64,000 nt of DNA from the NCBI RefSeq assembly GCF_027172205.1, contig NC_070614.1:1994001-2058000 (forward strand), read 5' to 3'. This document shows, piece by piece, positions 1 to 12,912 of the stretch. This stretch comes from Podarcis raffonei. Lineage: Eukaryota; Chordata; Lepidosauria; Squamata; Lacertidae. Made by a program: the position numbers and the translations under genes. Within the stretch, counting starts at the first letter, position 1. Every line of letters starts with the position of its first letter. The notes beneath the pieces are model-generated. The model was not told the origin of the DNA, searched no databases, and was given only the letters and a program-made list of their open reading frames with translations.

Positions 1-1544
1 TAACACAGCTGTCCAAACTGCGCCCTCCCCTCCCCAAAAAGAAAAGAAACCAAAAGCAGATTGAAACTGTAAAGCTGAGCTAGCGGCGATGGAATTTGTC
101 TACATCAAACTGAAAACAACCCCTTTCTTTCCCTACACCGTTTCTCTTAAGCTCAACTCAGTCCAGGAAAGGGGGGAAAGGAAATTCTTCTTGAATGACC
201 GAGAGACCTGGTAAAATGCCAGCCCTGAATCTGAACTATAAACTGAATGGGATCAGCAGCCACACACAGAAAGATGGCTGCATGTGTATTTTTATGCCTA
301 CAAACGAACACACTGAAAGCAGATCCCGTGAACAAAAGCAACGCCAAAGCCACGAACACTTACCAACTAAAGTTGATTAGGAGAGAGTTCTTAAACTTCC
401 TCTGTGCAAAATTCACCCACTTCTGTTTCTCAGCTTTTTCTGATCTGTCTTACAGCTATCTCCTTTCCAGCCATTCAGGACTTGAGAAAGCACATTCAAA
501 GAAGCAAACCAGCGAGGTAAATTCATGAACTGTAGGGCCTAGTAATGACAGTTTTGACCCAGTTTTTCTAAATTGGGTTGGATAACGCTATATATGAAAC
601 TTATTTGCTTATCCTGCACCACCAGCTATCCCTCTTTAGGTAGGAAGTAATCTAGGTGCCCTCCCACACCTCAGAAATAAATCTCCGCCCTTAGGCAAAG
701 CTGTACAAGCCCAGAACTGCATTCGCTGCAAGGCTAAGTCATTTCTGCTGTTTTGTCTTGCCTCCTTTGCTAAACACAAACTCACAAAGCACTGTATGAA
801 CATAGCATGTCTCTCTCACTCACATACAAACAAACAAACAGAGTCTAAAGAAAATGATATCTTACCGTGCAGAGGAATTACAGAAGCCCCATAACTTTTT
901 GAAGCAGCAAAATGGTTGCCCTATTTTAAAATCAGCTTCACACACTACAACAGCAAACGCAACACACACAAAACAGCAGCAGTTGGAAAGCAGTTGGAAA
1001 ACACCACCAGTTTTAGCTACTTTGCCATTCTCCATGCAGCAGTTGCTGAAGGTAAATCACTCTCACTAGAGAAGCAGGAAACTTTGGATTCAGAAGAAAG
1101 AGTAAAAATGTAAACATAAGGGAGGAGCCAGAGAGTGCAGTCAGGTTCTGTGAAATTTGAACCCTTGCAGCAAAGCGAGAGTGAAGCCGTGGTGTTTCAG
1201 AAGGTAATTCAGGCTACAAACTCTTTCTCACAAATGTTATTTTCTTCTTTCCTCTGCCCATCTCACCATCATTAAGCCTTAGTCAACTGATGCCGGACCC
1301 CAACACGAGTCCACCTTAATTCTTGCATCACCAAATGACACAGATCGTGTTCTATGAGGTTCTCCCCGGAACTGTTATGCAAATATTTGTTCTGAATGCC
1401 CACATCCTCATTTGGCTCACTCTCTGTGCATCTCTGTGCAGAAAGCTGCAAAAGATTTGCTCAGTCCTAACCACAGATTTTTATTTGGTAACAGCAGCTT
1501 CCCGCACTCAACAAAGCAAACTCTGGTTCCTCCTCCCATCTGGA
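1..1544. other. TNS3 intron sequence, no feature recognised
   Basis: AT-rich unique-looking sequence. A possible small plus-strand exon (about 482-516, CAG before and GTAAAT after) and a minus-strand donor near 865 were considered, but no protein match supports them. Confidence 0.3.
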
Positions 1545-2232
1545 TAAACTCAAACTTCCATCAGCTTCAGCTGGTGGCCCAGCTGTGCCTCTACCTGGAC
1601 AGGGATAGCCTAACTTCTGTCATATATGCTTTGCTAATATCTAGGTTAGATTACTACAACGCAAAATGCTTTGGAAACTTCCAGCTGATGTGGACCTCAG
1701 CGGCTAGATTGCTCACCAGGGCAAGACAGTGTGAGCGTATTACACTGATCCTGGCTGGACTGGACTGACCGCCAATTAGTTTCCAGGCCCAATTCAAAGG
1801 GCTGGTTTTGACCTATAAAGCCTTAAAGGGCTCAGGACTGTAAGAGCTCCCAGACAGCCTCTCCCAGACAGACTCAGACCCTGCAATCATAATCTATGCG
1901 CCTTCTTTGGGTGCCTCCCCCACAAGGTCCACAGGGTGGCATCAAGAGGACGGGCCTTTTCAGTGGTGGCTCCCCATTTGTGGAATGCTCCCCCCAAGGA
2001 GTCCTCCCTGGCACCTTCATTACATACCTTTAGGTGCCAAGCAAAAACATTTATTTTCAACTAGGCGTTTGTCTGATTATGGTTTTTAAAATGTGTTTCT
2101 AGGATGCGTGGTTGGTTGTTTTGCTTTCATTTTTGTTTTATGTGTTTTCATTATGTGTTTTATGTTCTGAACTGCTCAGTGATCTTCAGATGAAGGGCGG
2201 TATACAAATTTTATACGTAAATAAATAAGTCT
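1545..2232 (+). mobile_element. LINE 3' fragment, L2/CR1 group
   Basis: Translation includes VIYALLISRLDYYNAKCFG and ARLLTRARQCERIT, the C-terminal reverse-transcriptase flank common to vertebrate L2-like LINEs. The 3' end has the usual GGGCGGTATACAAATTT followed by ATAAATAAATAA. It is 5' truncated and interrupted by stops. Confidence 0.7.
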
Positions 2233-2825
2233 GCAAAAATCTACAGTTCACTCCAGCAAATCATTACCACACCACAGCCCACAAAACTTTCTTTGAACCC
2301 TATGAAAACTTCCTGAAAACATTCTCTAATGTTAACACATCCCAACCAAATGAGCCATGCCACAGGCTTATTGTTTCAGAGTCTGCATTATGAGCCGTGG
2401 CCAGGAAGGGGACTGCCTGTCTGGCAACAGACATTTCAAAAGCTATATAACAATAATGACTATAATTGCTAAAAAGACAATCAAACAGTATTCAAGCTAA
2501 CAAACTAAACTTTGATGCCTGAAATGAAAAGACTAGAACTCAAAGTTCTAGTACTTGAATCTCAAAAGCAAGACATCTTTGAAAACAACCCATTTTGTCA
2601 AATTGCCTGTTGGAAAAGGGAGGCAGCCGCGAGCGCATGGCAACTGCTTCACCCGAGCTGCCCCTGCTCTCTATCTGGGTGGGGGCATGCATGGGAATCA
2701 TCCACTTCCTTCACTGGACAGCGTGTGAGAGACTCATGGCTTCTAATATTAAAAAGTTCCAAGTGTACTTATATGGAATCAAAAGACGCTGATATTGATG
2801 GAACCAGTTCTAGTGCCAGCTGTTT

Positions 2826-3137
2826 CTGCTATCTTCTTGGGCAGAAGGGTTTTCTTATCCCGGGGCTTCGGGATAAGAGGCAGCTCTGCGCAAGCCGGGG
2901 GAGGGCTCCCGCAGCTTGCGCAGAGCTACCCGAATCCCCGGCGTGACTGCTCAGCACGCCGGGGCTTCGGGGTGCAGGCAGCTCTGTGCAAGCCATGGGA
3001 GCCCGGCGGGAACTCCCGCGGGCTCCCACAGCTTGCGGATAGCTTCCTGAAGCCTGCATTCGCCCCACAGGACGCACACACATTTCCCCTTCATTTTTGG
3101 AGGGGAAAAAGTGCGTCCTATAGGGCGAAAAATACGG
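2826..3137. mobile_element. MITE fragment with CCGTATTTTTCGC terminus
   Basis: The right end carries CCTATAGGGCGAAAAATACGG followed by TA, the same terminus as the full copy at 47854-48298. The left end is truncated. The body is GC rich with internal repeats of CAGCTTGCG-like units. The TA at the border suggests the Tc1/mariner superfamily; this is inference. Confidence 0.55.
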
Positions 3138-3140
3138 TAC

Positions 3141-3507
3141 ATGGGGGGAACTTGTCAATGATCTCAGGGCAGCTGGGACCATGGTCACCATGAAAACAGT
3201 TGGTAACACACTATGCCGTGAAGGACAGAGATCTTGCAGAGCCCGCAAGGTCCCCTTGCTCAAGACAGCACATGTACAGGCCCGTCTGCAGTTTGCCAAT
3301 GCACATCTGAATGACCCTGAGGAGAACTGGGTGAAAGTGTTGTGGTCAGATGAGACCAAAGTCGAGCTCTTTGGCATCAACTCAACTCGCCATGTTTGGA
3401 GGAGGAGGAATGCTGCCTACGACCCCAAGAACCCCATCCCCACCGTCAAACATGGAGGGGGACATATTATGCTTTGGGGGTGTTTTTCTGCTAAGGGGAC
3501 AGAAAAT
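3141..3507 (+). mobile_element. Tc1/mariner transposase fragment
   Basis: The reading frame 3181-3516 encodes ANAHLNDPEENWVKVLWSDE, then ELFG, NPIPTVKHGGGHIMLWGCFS. VLWSDE contains the first catalytic Asp of Tc1 DD34E transposases, and HGGGSIMLWGCFS is a hallmark. It ends before the second catalytic Asp, so it is a dead internal fragment abutting the MITE fragment on its left and CR1 on its right. Confidence 0.85.
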
Positions 3508-4330
3508 TCTTCCTGATGTTTAGTCGGAATCTCCATTCTTGCAACTTGAATCCGTTGCATTGCTCCCTCTTCCATGTGACAGCCCTTGAGATATCTGAAG
3601 ATGGCTATCCTATTTCCTCTCAGTCTCCTCTTTTCCAGGCTAAATATACTCAGCCTTCTGCGACAATAGCTCCCCCTCCCAGTTTGGTGTTACCTGCAAA
3701 TTGGATGAGCATCCTCTCAATTCTGTCATCCAAGTTGTTTATAAAGACATTGAACAACAACAGACTCAGGACAAAACCAGGAGGCAGCCACTGGTCACTT
3801 TTTTCCTGGATAACGAGCAACCATTAATGAGAACTCTGGATTTGGTCAGTCAACCACCTACAAATCCACCTATCATGGGGGACTTTGTTGAGAACCTGAC
3901 TGAAATCAAGATACGCAATGCCCACAGCATTCCCACTAAGCTTGCAACTCTATCAAAAAAAGAAATGAGAGTCATCTGGCATGACTTGTTCTCCAAGAAT
4001 TCTCAAAGATTACAGACCGAGGTTCTGAGATTACATCTGTAAGGTTCTTTAGTAGGCTTGGGTGCAGCTCATCAGGCCCTGGAGATCTGAATTCATTCAA
4101 AGTAGCTAGGTGATCCCTTACTACCTCTTTTCCTGTCTTGGGCTGCAGCTCCTTCCTTACACCATTTATTCTGTTATCACCTGGTTGGGCATTGCTTTCC
4201 ATTTAGGTGGAGACAGAGGCAAAGTAGGTGTTGAGTAGTTCCGCCTTCTCTCTGTCAGCCAACAGCATTTGTCTGTCTTCTTCACGCAAGGGACCTACTG
4301 CTCACTTGTTCTTCCTCTTGCTTCAGACAT
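3508..4330 (-). mobile_element. Degenerate CR1 LINE fragments
   Basis: Minus-strand translations include [19 protein letters not shown] (3972-4202) and, further 3', pieces of the CR1 reverse-transcriptase C-terminus (FADDTKLGG-type and [10 protein letters not shown]-type blocks in 3530-3700). The copy is heavily decayed and rearranged. Confidence 0.6.
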
Positions 4331-4524
4331 AGCCAAAGGAACCTTTATTATTATTTTTAACCTCTCATGCAAGCCCTTCTGACCCTCTCTCTGCAACTGC
4401 CTTCCATGCTCAAAGCATGGATCTCTTCACAAATGGGAAAAGAATTTAGAGAAGAACTAGATTCTGACATATGAGGAGATATCTTAAATAAGTTTCACAT
4501 TCATCTGCTAAGTTTCAACCAGGG

Positions 4525-4614
4525 AACCTCTCAGGTGGGCACCATTGCCTTTATAAGAGAACAAGGGAGGCGTTCATGCTGAGTTCCAGCACCTCCTTTT
4601 CTAGAAAAATAGCC
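4525..4614. mobile_element. Fragment of the short hAT MITE family seen at 63810
   Basis: AGTTCCAGCACCTCCTTTTC and ATAGCCCTGG match the inverted form of the 63810-63946 element. Its outer end is lost and no target duplication is visible. Confidence 0.45.
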
Positions 4615-4997
4615 CTGGTCTCAACTCTTGTTTTCTGGAAGAACTCCATGAAAAAATTAAAGAAAACGTTTGTGTTGTGAACCCATTCTCTGTGTCAGGA
4701 AAAACCAGCTTGTCTAATAACACAGCAGTATGAGTGTTTTATTGATTTGACAACAGATTCTGCAATAAAAGATAAGAAATCACTATCAGAGCTATCAGTT
4801 AAAAGGCGAATTTAAAGCTTTGGTTGCCACATGGAAATGGAGAGGGAAATGTAACAGTACATAATATTTTGGATTTTAAAATAAACTCACCTATTTTGTC
4901 TCCCAAATTTCTATCACCCCTCCCCTCTCTCACACACACTTCTTTCAAAGAACTGCATATACAGCTCAGAAATCAAACCACACATTTATTCACTTAC

Positions 4998-7900
4998 CAG
5001 AAACGGCACTGACTGGGCTGTTTTTGTTAGTAGGCATTTGCATTCCTTCCAAAGCACCAGAGCCAAAGTAATCTTGCCTCAAATCTAGAGTTTTGTAATA
5101 CAGAGCAGCCCCCTGGGAAACCAAGTATTTAACTATGCAAGAAGGCACCTCCCCATTCAACTACTATTTACCTTGAGTTAAAAGGGGAGAAAGGGCGGGA
5201 GAAAGATAAACTGAAAAGTCAACTGTCCCAGGGGAAAAACAATCATCTTGTCATAGGTGAATTCCTGAAAGCCAGCTGCTGCTCACCTGGACGCAGTTCT
5301 TAATAACTCCAGAGAGACAAGGGCAGCTTCTAAAGCTTTGGTTTTCACAGTATTTATTGCCCTAACGGGACGCGGGTGGTGCTGTGGGTAAAACCTCAGC
5401 GCCTAGGACTTGCCGATCGTCAGGTCGGCGGTTCGAATCCCCGCGGCGGGGTGCGCTCCCGTTGCTCGGTCCCAGCGCCTGCCAACCTAGCGGTTCGAAA
5501 GCACCCCCGGGTGCAAGTAGATAAATAGGGACCAATGTATAGCGGGAAGGTAAACGGCGTTTCCGTGTGCTGCGCTGGCTCGCCAGATGCAGCTTGTCAC
5601 GCTGGCCACGTGACCCAGAAGTGTCTGCGGACAGCGCTGGCCCCCGGCCTCTTGAGTGAGATGGGCGCACAACCCTAGAGTCGGACACGACTGGCCCGTA
5701 CGGGCAGGGGTCCCTTTACCTTTACCTATTGCCCTAACCTTGAAAGCTTCACCAAAAGTCAGCAAGAGTCTTTTACCAATGGCTGCTTTCCACTAACGCT
5801 GTAGCGGACCTCTCTTTCCAAGTGTAAATCTCTTTTTGCTGACACCTGGCACTTTCATGGATTCCTGCTAAATTGCTGCAGGCACTGTTGGCATCTATTT
5901 ACCAGGACCATCAAATGCCATAAATCTGTATTATTAAATAAATAAATAAATAACCGGAATGTGGGATTCAATTTCAGCTTCCAAACAACCCCAAATTTCA
6001 CTTTTTCCTTCTTCTTTTTACTGCACACAAGTTGGCTTCTAGACCAGTGGAGAATCTTTTAAAGAACATATGTGCAAGAAAACAAACCACAGCTGGGATC
6101 AAGTAATTACAAACAATGTAGTTATACAATGCCACAGGCAGGGCCGACTCCTCTACGAAGTAAGGTGAGACAACCGCCTTGGGTGGCAGGATTCATAGGG
6201 GCAGCAGATCCGGCCTCCAAGAAACATATCACCCACTGTTGCTGCCATAGCTTCTACCATGTAGCTTGCAATCAATATTGGGAAACTGCAAAGCTGTGGG
6301 GGTTCTAATTAAAATCAGGGAGGTCTCTGCAGATGATAAACAACCATTGAACTTTGCCCTGTCTGCTCCTGTTGACTATAAATAACAGCCTTGCTTACTA
6401 TGAAACTGCAGCTGATGTGGAATTTGTCAATATGACCATGCTTCCCAACTTAATGGATCCTAATCTGGACTTCAGCAGAGCATTGTCATTCATTTATTCT
6501 AAGCCCCTGTGTGCACATCTGAACACTGCAAAACATGCCAAACAACTGAGTTAGCTGATGGCTTTTTTTTAAAAAGAGAGCATGAGGTCAGAGGACATCA
6601 GGGAAGCTGGCAAGGTGAATAAGGTACTGTACTGTCCTATTGTAATAATGTGAAAAACCTAATAAACTAGGTTATTTGGAAAAACAAAAAGCCATGAATG
6701 ACAGCAAGACTGCAAGCACAGCTGGACAGGCTGAGAGGGAGCTTGTTTGCTTCCTCATCGCTTGTATTGTTCACTTCCTGGTAGCAACTCACCTTCCTCA
6801 TCAGCACTCATGTTTTCGTAAGAATCCCAGCAAATCAGTGGATCTGAACAGCTGAAGTCCACTAACACACCATGGCCATTCTGTAGTTCTTCACATCCTG
6901 AAAGATGAGAACCAGAAGTTTAAGTTAGGCATCTCCAAATACCCCCCCAATCAGCACTGGCTCGTTTACTGAGGTCACTATGGGGGGCAGAATCACTTTT
7001 TTGAGTTTCACTTCCTCATCAAGAACTAGAACAAGAAGTGACTCAAATGTGCAGGGAAAGAGAATCTATGCTGCAAGGCAGACTGCACCACTTAGTAGTA
7101 TAGGTGAGAAGGTCTCATGGCTGAATTCTTCCCCACCTCAAAACTCTCTGTATGTGAAAAAGCTGGCACATACCGGTAAGTGAAAATGTTCAATTGCTTC
7201 TTCCTGAAGTTCCAGCTTTCTTTGAGCTGACAGTTCAGGTGTGGGGAAGAACTGAAAGGTGCATTTTTTCCTCTGCATTAAATAACTAATGAATGTAAGC
7301 CCATAAAATCATGCCTAGGGTTTTAACTATCAGTATTTCTGATGTTTTCATTTCCCAATAAAGTTAACTGGAAGTTCTGGCCTTCCTCCCCACCCCACCC
7401 CCACAGCCCAAGGAATTTATCACTGCAGATAACATGGTTGTGTAATAAGGTCCAAAGCTCACCGCAGTGGTGATGCAACATGCAAGCAAGAGTTTAGCGG
7501 GAGGGAGGCCCTGATCCTGCTTCTTTTCTTACTTTGCTTCTAGAGCAGCCAAAGCACAATGGTGATGAGATCTCAGCTGCCCACCACCTCAATTTGTGGA
7601 AGGCCTGCTGCAAAGCACAGTGTCCATAAAATCCTGTTGACATCTCTAGCACAGAGGAAACCCTGACAGCAAGACCCAGAGTTGGCTTCTGAAAGTTGGC
7701 CTAAATCCATGTCTATACATATAAGGTAGCATTTCCATTTGAATGCCAATTTGTATCACGGGTCTTTGTCCTAAGCCTTCTAAGCAGTGCTTTTTCTTAG
7801 AACAAAAGGTCCCTCACCATGAAGTTCTTACAAGTAAGTGCCACACTTTTAACCTTGGGGGGGAAATGTGTACCCTTGAGCACCCCCAGAAAAAGCAAAA

Positions 7901-10900
7901 CTCACCCTCCTGAAGCACAAACAGAAGCACAAACAAACAATTGTTTTTTATTGTTCCTTTTATGCAGCTTCATTTCAGGGGACATACTGAGGGCTTACCT
8001 TTTTCCAAACCATCAAGGTAAAGTGGGCTTCACATAAAAGGTAAAGGTACCCCTGTAGGTACGGGCCAGTCTTGCCAGACTCTAGGGTTGTGCACTCATC
8101 TCACTCTATAGGCCGGGGGCCAGCGCTGTCCGCAGACACTTCCGGGTCACGTGGCCAGCGTGACAAGCTGCATCTGGCGAGCCAGCGCAGCACACGGAAC
8201 GCCGTTTACCTTCCCGCTGGTAAGCGGTCCCTATTTATCTACTTGCACCTGGAGGTGCTTTCGAACTGCTAGGTGGGCAGGCGCTGGGACCGAACGATGG
8301 GAGCGCACCCCGCCGCGGGGATTCGAACCACCGACCATGCGATCGGCAAGTCCTAAGCGCTGAGGTTTTACCCACAGCGCCACCCGCGTCACATAGCTTC
8401 ACATAGAAGATTTAAAAACAAATAAAATTCTAACATGGTTTCCTAATGGATGAAGTAAGAGCTCCATTCTGAGATGCACTGAAATCAGTTTCACACAGAT
8501 TACTGCCTGCTACTGGTTGCCGACCAACCCAGGAGAAATATTTCTAAATGAAACTAGGATATTGCACATGAAGGCTGAACTGCAAAGGCACAAATCACAG
8601 ACTTGCACTCACGGGACAGCTGCATATTCCTGCATCGTACGGGGTTGGATCAGATGATCCTCAAGGTTTCTTCCACCTCTAAAAAAATATATGATTCTAT
8701 GCACTGAAGGTTATCAGCCCCCATTCCTCCTGAAGGGAGTGCTGAAACATGTACAACGTCCTTTGGTTCCCAGCCATTGACTAAAGTCCCGTGAGTCCTT
8801 CCTTGGTGAGCCCTTTGGACTCAAGTGAGCCTAGTTTGGAGTTACAACTTATAGGATTCAGCTGTAAGGCAGGAAATTTTTGAGGGGTACTCACCTTGGA
8901 TTTTTTCTGAGGGTCCTGAAAACAACAGTTCAGCTTTTCCATAATCAGGGAAATGTTCATCTGTGACAGGTACCACAATTTGTTTTAGAAAGTTAAGTTC
9001 CCAGGGAACAGTCGGGCACATATGGAAATCAATATTTTATAGAAGGATTATTTCATCTGATGACACTTAAAAATTATTGATGCTTTGGCCCAAAGGAGTT
9101 AAAAAATCAATGCCTGGTTACCAAACTTTTTTTTTTAAAAAATGTGCAGAACGTATTTATTTATGTGGCTGTTGGAAGGAGGACCTGCTCCCTGCTCTGC
9201 AAGGCCCATTTCTACCTGGCCTCAGGGGCACCCCCACCCGGAACAGCTAAAAGGCTCCTGGGAGGCCACTGGGACATTGCTGCTGCTGGAAATGCTTTTA
9301 GATGTTTTTAAATAGTTTTTAATCTGTGGCGTTTTAAATGTTGGGTTTTTTTGTTTTTGCTCTGTTGGGAGTGGGCTGCGCACCTGGTCCTTCAGGGGCA
9401 GTTACCACATTCAGGACCAGGTAGTCCTCCACACCTACCTGCCCCATCCCCTCAAAACAGTACTTCTGTCTCGATGAGTGTTCAGAACCCTGGACCCTCA
9501 CTTGTGGGGTGCCTCAGGGTTCCGTCCTCTCCCCCACACTTTTCAACATCTTCATGAAGCTGCTGGGAGAGATCATCAGGTGGTTTGGGCTGGGTGTCCA
9601 TCAATATGCAGATGATACCCAGTTCTACCTCTCTTTTAAATCAGAACCAGTGAAGGCAGTGAATGTCTTGTGTGAGTGTGTGGAGGCGGTTGGCAGCTAA
9701 CAGATTGAGGTTGAATCCTGACAAGACAGAAGTACTGTTTAAGGACATAGATGTGCTTAAATCCTCCTCTGCCATCTTCAAAGGTAGATGGAAACTTGCC
9801 TGTGTTTGCATTCTCCAAGTCCGCTTTGTCAAAAACCAGACTATATCCTTGAACAGCCCCTGTGTGGAATTGTAAGCGGAAAATATCACAGGTGGTACAT
9901 CCGTATTTTTTATGGCAGCATTTCAGCTGAAATAGAGGAAAACACAGGTAAGGCAACTTCCAGTATTCATGCAGGCACAAAATGCTTAGGTATGTAGCAG
10001 AATATATCAGCAAAAAAATCCATATACTGTACTGCGGGGCAGATGTGTGGTGCAGACAGTAAGCATTGGTTTAGCCATGAGAAACCCAAGATGCAAAACT
10101 TTGCTTAGCCGTGAATTTTGCTGGATAGCTTCAGGCAATCCAGACTGTTCCTCTGGCCATAATCCCTCAGAGTAACCTCACAGGGCTATAGTAAGAATGA
10201 GACCATAGCCACTCTTAGTCCTTGGAAAGCAACATGGGCTGGGCCCTCTAGGCAGTCCATCCACCTTAATTAGTCTTGTCTCTAGATCTCGACCATTTCA
10301 GACGGCACTTGACTGAATGGTCCCCGTTCCCGCCCAGTGCAGCCTGCAACCTAAGAACCTGGTTCAAAGCTAAGCAAAACCTACAGGATGTTGAATTTTA
10401 GCTAACCCTGTTCTATAGGGCCTTCTAGTCTTACTTCTCTGCCTTGTTGTTAGACATATTGAACAGAAAGGATCCAATTTAGTTTGTAAAAAAAGTCATA
10501 ATAATACCCAGTATAATGTACTAAGTGACTTTTTATCTATGGTTTTCTTGATGACTCTTTACTTTGGCTCATCTCTGGATAACCTTTTGAGCTGCCTAAA
10601 TTTAGCTAAAATACTAAATATTTGTAGGTTTTCTTCCTCCAAGGAAGATGGAGACAGTGTTTTTCTGTAGAAAAAATACACCCAGAGCATTTAAACATCA
10701 ACGAAGTCCAGTTAATGCTTACCATAATATCTCCCTTCAGCAGCTGGGCTGGTTCCACTCCAATAGAGACTCTGTTTTTATTCTCTGGCCCCACACTACT
10801 TAAAGAACAAAGAAGGAGAATTATGTGAGAGGCTGTATTTCAAAGTGCCGTCAGAAGAGATAATTTTGAACTCCAGGAGTCCAAATGGCTGAAACCTGAT

Positions 10901-12870
10901 TTATACATTAAAAAAATCTCAGCCCCTCTGGGATTGTACCAACTCATTAAGTAGGTGCAGGAATAATATTGTTTAACTGAGCCATTTTCACACAGAAAAA
11001 TAGCTGCTTAGGGAGAAAGTGGCTCTCTCCATTTGGGATTCCTGATACAGAAGAGAACATGGAGTGTATTCAGATGCACACTCTGGACATGATTTCAAAA
11101 AGCTTAAGGAACAACTGGGTGAAAATCCATGGTCAGAAATATGCAAAGAGAAGGGAGCAGGGTGGATGAGAGTTTCTTAGAGGTGAAATATTGAAGGAAC
11201 AATTGCAAACAATTCCAACAAGAAAGGAGAGTGTGAGGCATCGAAGGAAACCAGTGTGGCTGCATAAGGAGCTCACAGATGAGCTGAGAGTTAATAAAGG
11301 CATGTACAGTATAAGAAATGGAAGGAAGAAAGGGGAAATCACTAAGGAGGAATCTACATGAGTAGCCAACACTTGCAGGGAGAAAGTCAGGCAGGCTAAC
11401 TTTCAGAATGAGTTCAGGCTTGCAATAATAATAAGAGTTTATTCATTTCTGTTTGAAGGAAGAGGAAGAACAGCAAATGGTAGGTCCTTTGCATGGAAAA
11501 GATGGAGAAATCCTATTGGGTAACAGAGAGAAAGCAGAACTGCTCAACACCACTTTGTCTTCACCCAAAAGGAAAGCAATGCCAAACTTGGTGGTAACAG
11601 AATAAACAATGCAAAGAGGGAGCTGCAGCCCAAGCTAGGAAAAGAGGTGGTCAGGGAACACCTAGCTACTTGAAATGAATTCAGATCTCCAGGACCTGAT
11701 GAGCTGCATTAAACAGTTGGTCTGTGAGCAGTCAGAAAAGGATTTTGTGGTTACTAAGAGACAGCTTGGATTTCTCAAAAACAAGTCATGCCAGAGTAAT
11801 CTTACTTATTTTTAAAATATAGAGAGAGTTACAAGATTAGTGGATCAGGGGGATGCTGTGGATATAACATTGCTTGATTTCAATAAAGCTTTCAAAAAAG
11901 TCCCCCATGATATTCTTGTGGAGAAGCTGGTAAAATGTGGGCTGTGCAATGCCAGTGGTAGGTGGATGTGACTGAGCGAACCCAAAGAAGCATCAAATTT
12001 GCAGATGACACCAAACTGGGAGGGGTAGCTAATACTGCAGAAGATAGAATCAGGACTCAAGACGACCTGAACAGACTGGAGAACTCCACCATGTGAAGAA
12101 AAGCACTGAGCTGCCCACCTTTTCTCCAAGTCAGTCTGTCAGGTACCCCCTGCAAGTCCTTTTCAAATGCAAAGAGGATACTTGAGACATGAGATATGTG
12201 ACCAACTCATAATCTTAATGGTCAGAAAGAGTCTGGGGGGTCACTCCTCCCATGTTAAGCGGAAGACTTAAAAAAGCTGATCCGCTTCTTGCAGCACCAG
12301 GAATCCAGGTTCCTTCTCAGAATCAGGCTTCCAAACTGGACTTTCTGTGAAGTTGACCATCCTTGCTGCTTATGAGTAAACCAGAACTGGTACAGCTAGG
12401 ATTCTTGGGGCCGTCTTGGTGGCTGCTCCCAAACTTTGGAACTCTCTCCCTGGAGAAGCTAGAATGGCTGCCTCCTTGTTGTCCTTCCGTCAGCAAGTGA
12501 AGACCTTCTTGTTCCAAAAAGCTTTGGGAATCTGACTGCCTTTAAGGAAAAGACTGGTGCTGTGCCCTTTCCATTGGAATTATCTGTATGTTTTAATAGG
12601 TCTTAGATAGATCAATACAGATAGAGGTAGAGATATAATTTTATTTCTATTAATATTTTATTGTTTTTTAATTACAGGCGGCAATCATTCTGCATAGCGG
12701 TTCTGTTCCTGGAACCCACGTGTCGAATTCCCCCCACCCCTGGTCCGCCCCCATTCTGCCATCTTCCAGGTCCAAAAGGCCACATGCATCAGTTATTGCA
12801 TCAGTTGGACATGCCTAAAGTGATCACTGCCTGTATGATAGTAGTAATAGTAGTAGTAGTAGTAGTAGTA

Positions 12871-12912
<42 letters not shown>

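Noticed and set aside
482-520. Possible plus-strand mini-exon (CCATTCAGGACTTGAG..GTAAAT)
   Set aside because: Only weak splice-like borders; no protein match and on the strand opposite to TNS3.
5367-5450. tRNA gene
   Set aside because: The tRNA-like head with GGTTCGAATCCC is part of a SINE with an ACCTTT tail and target duplication.
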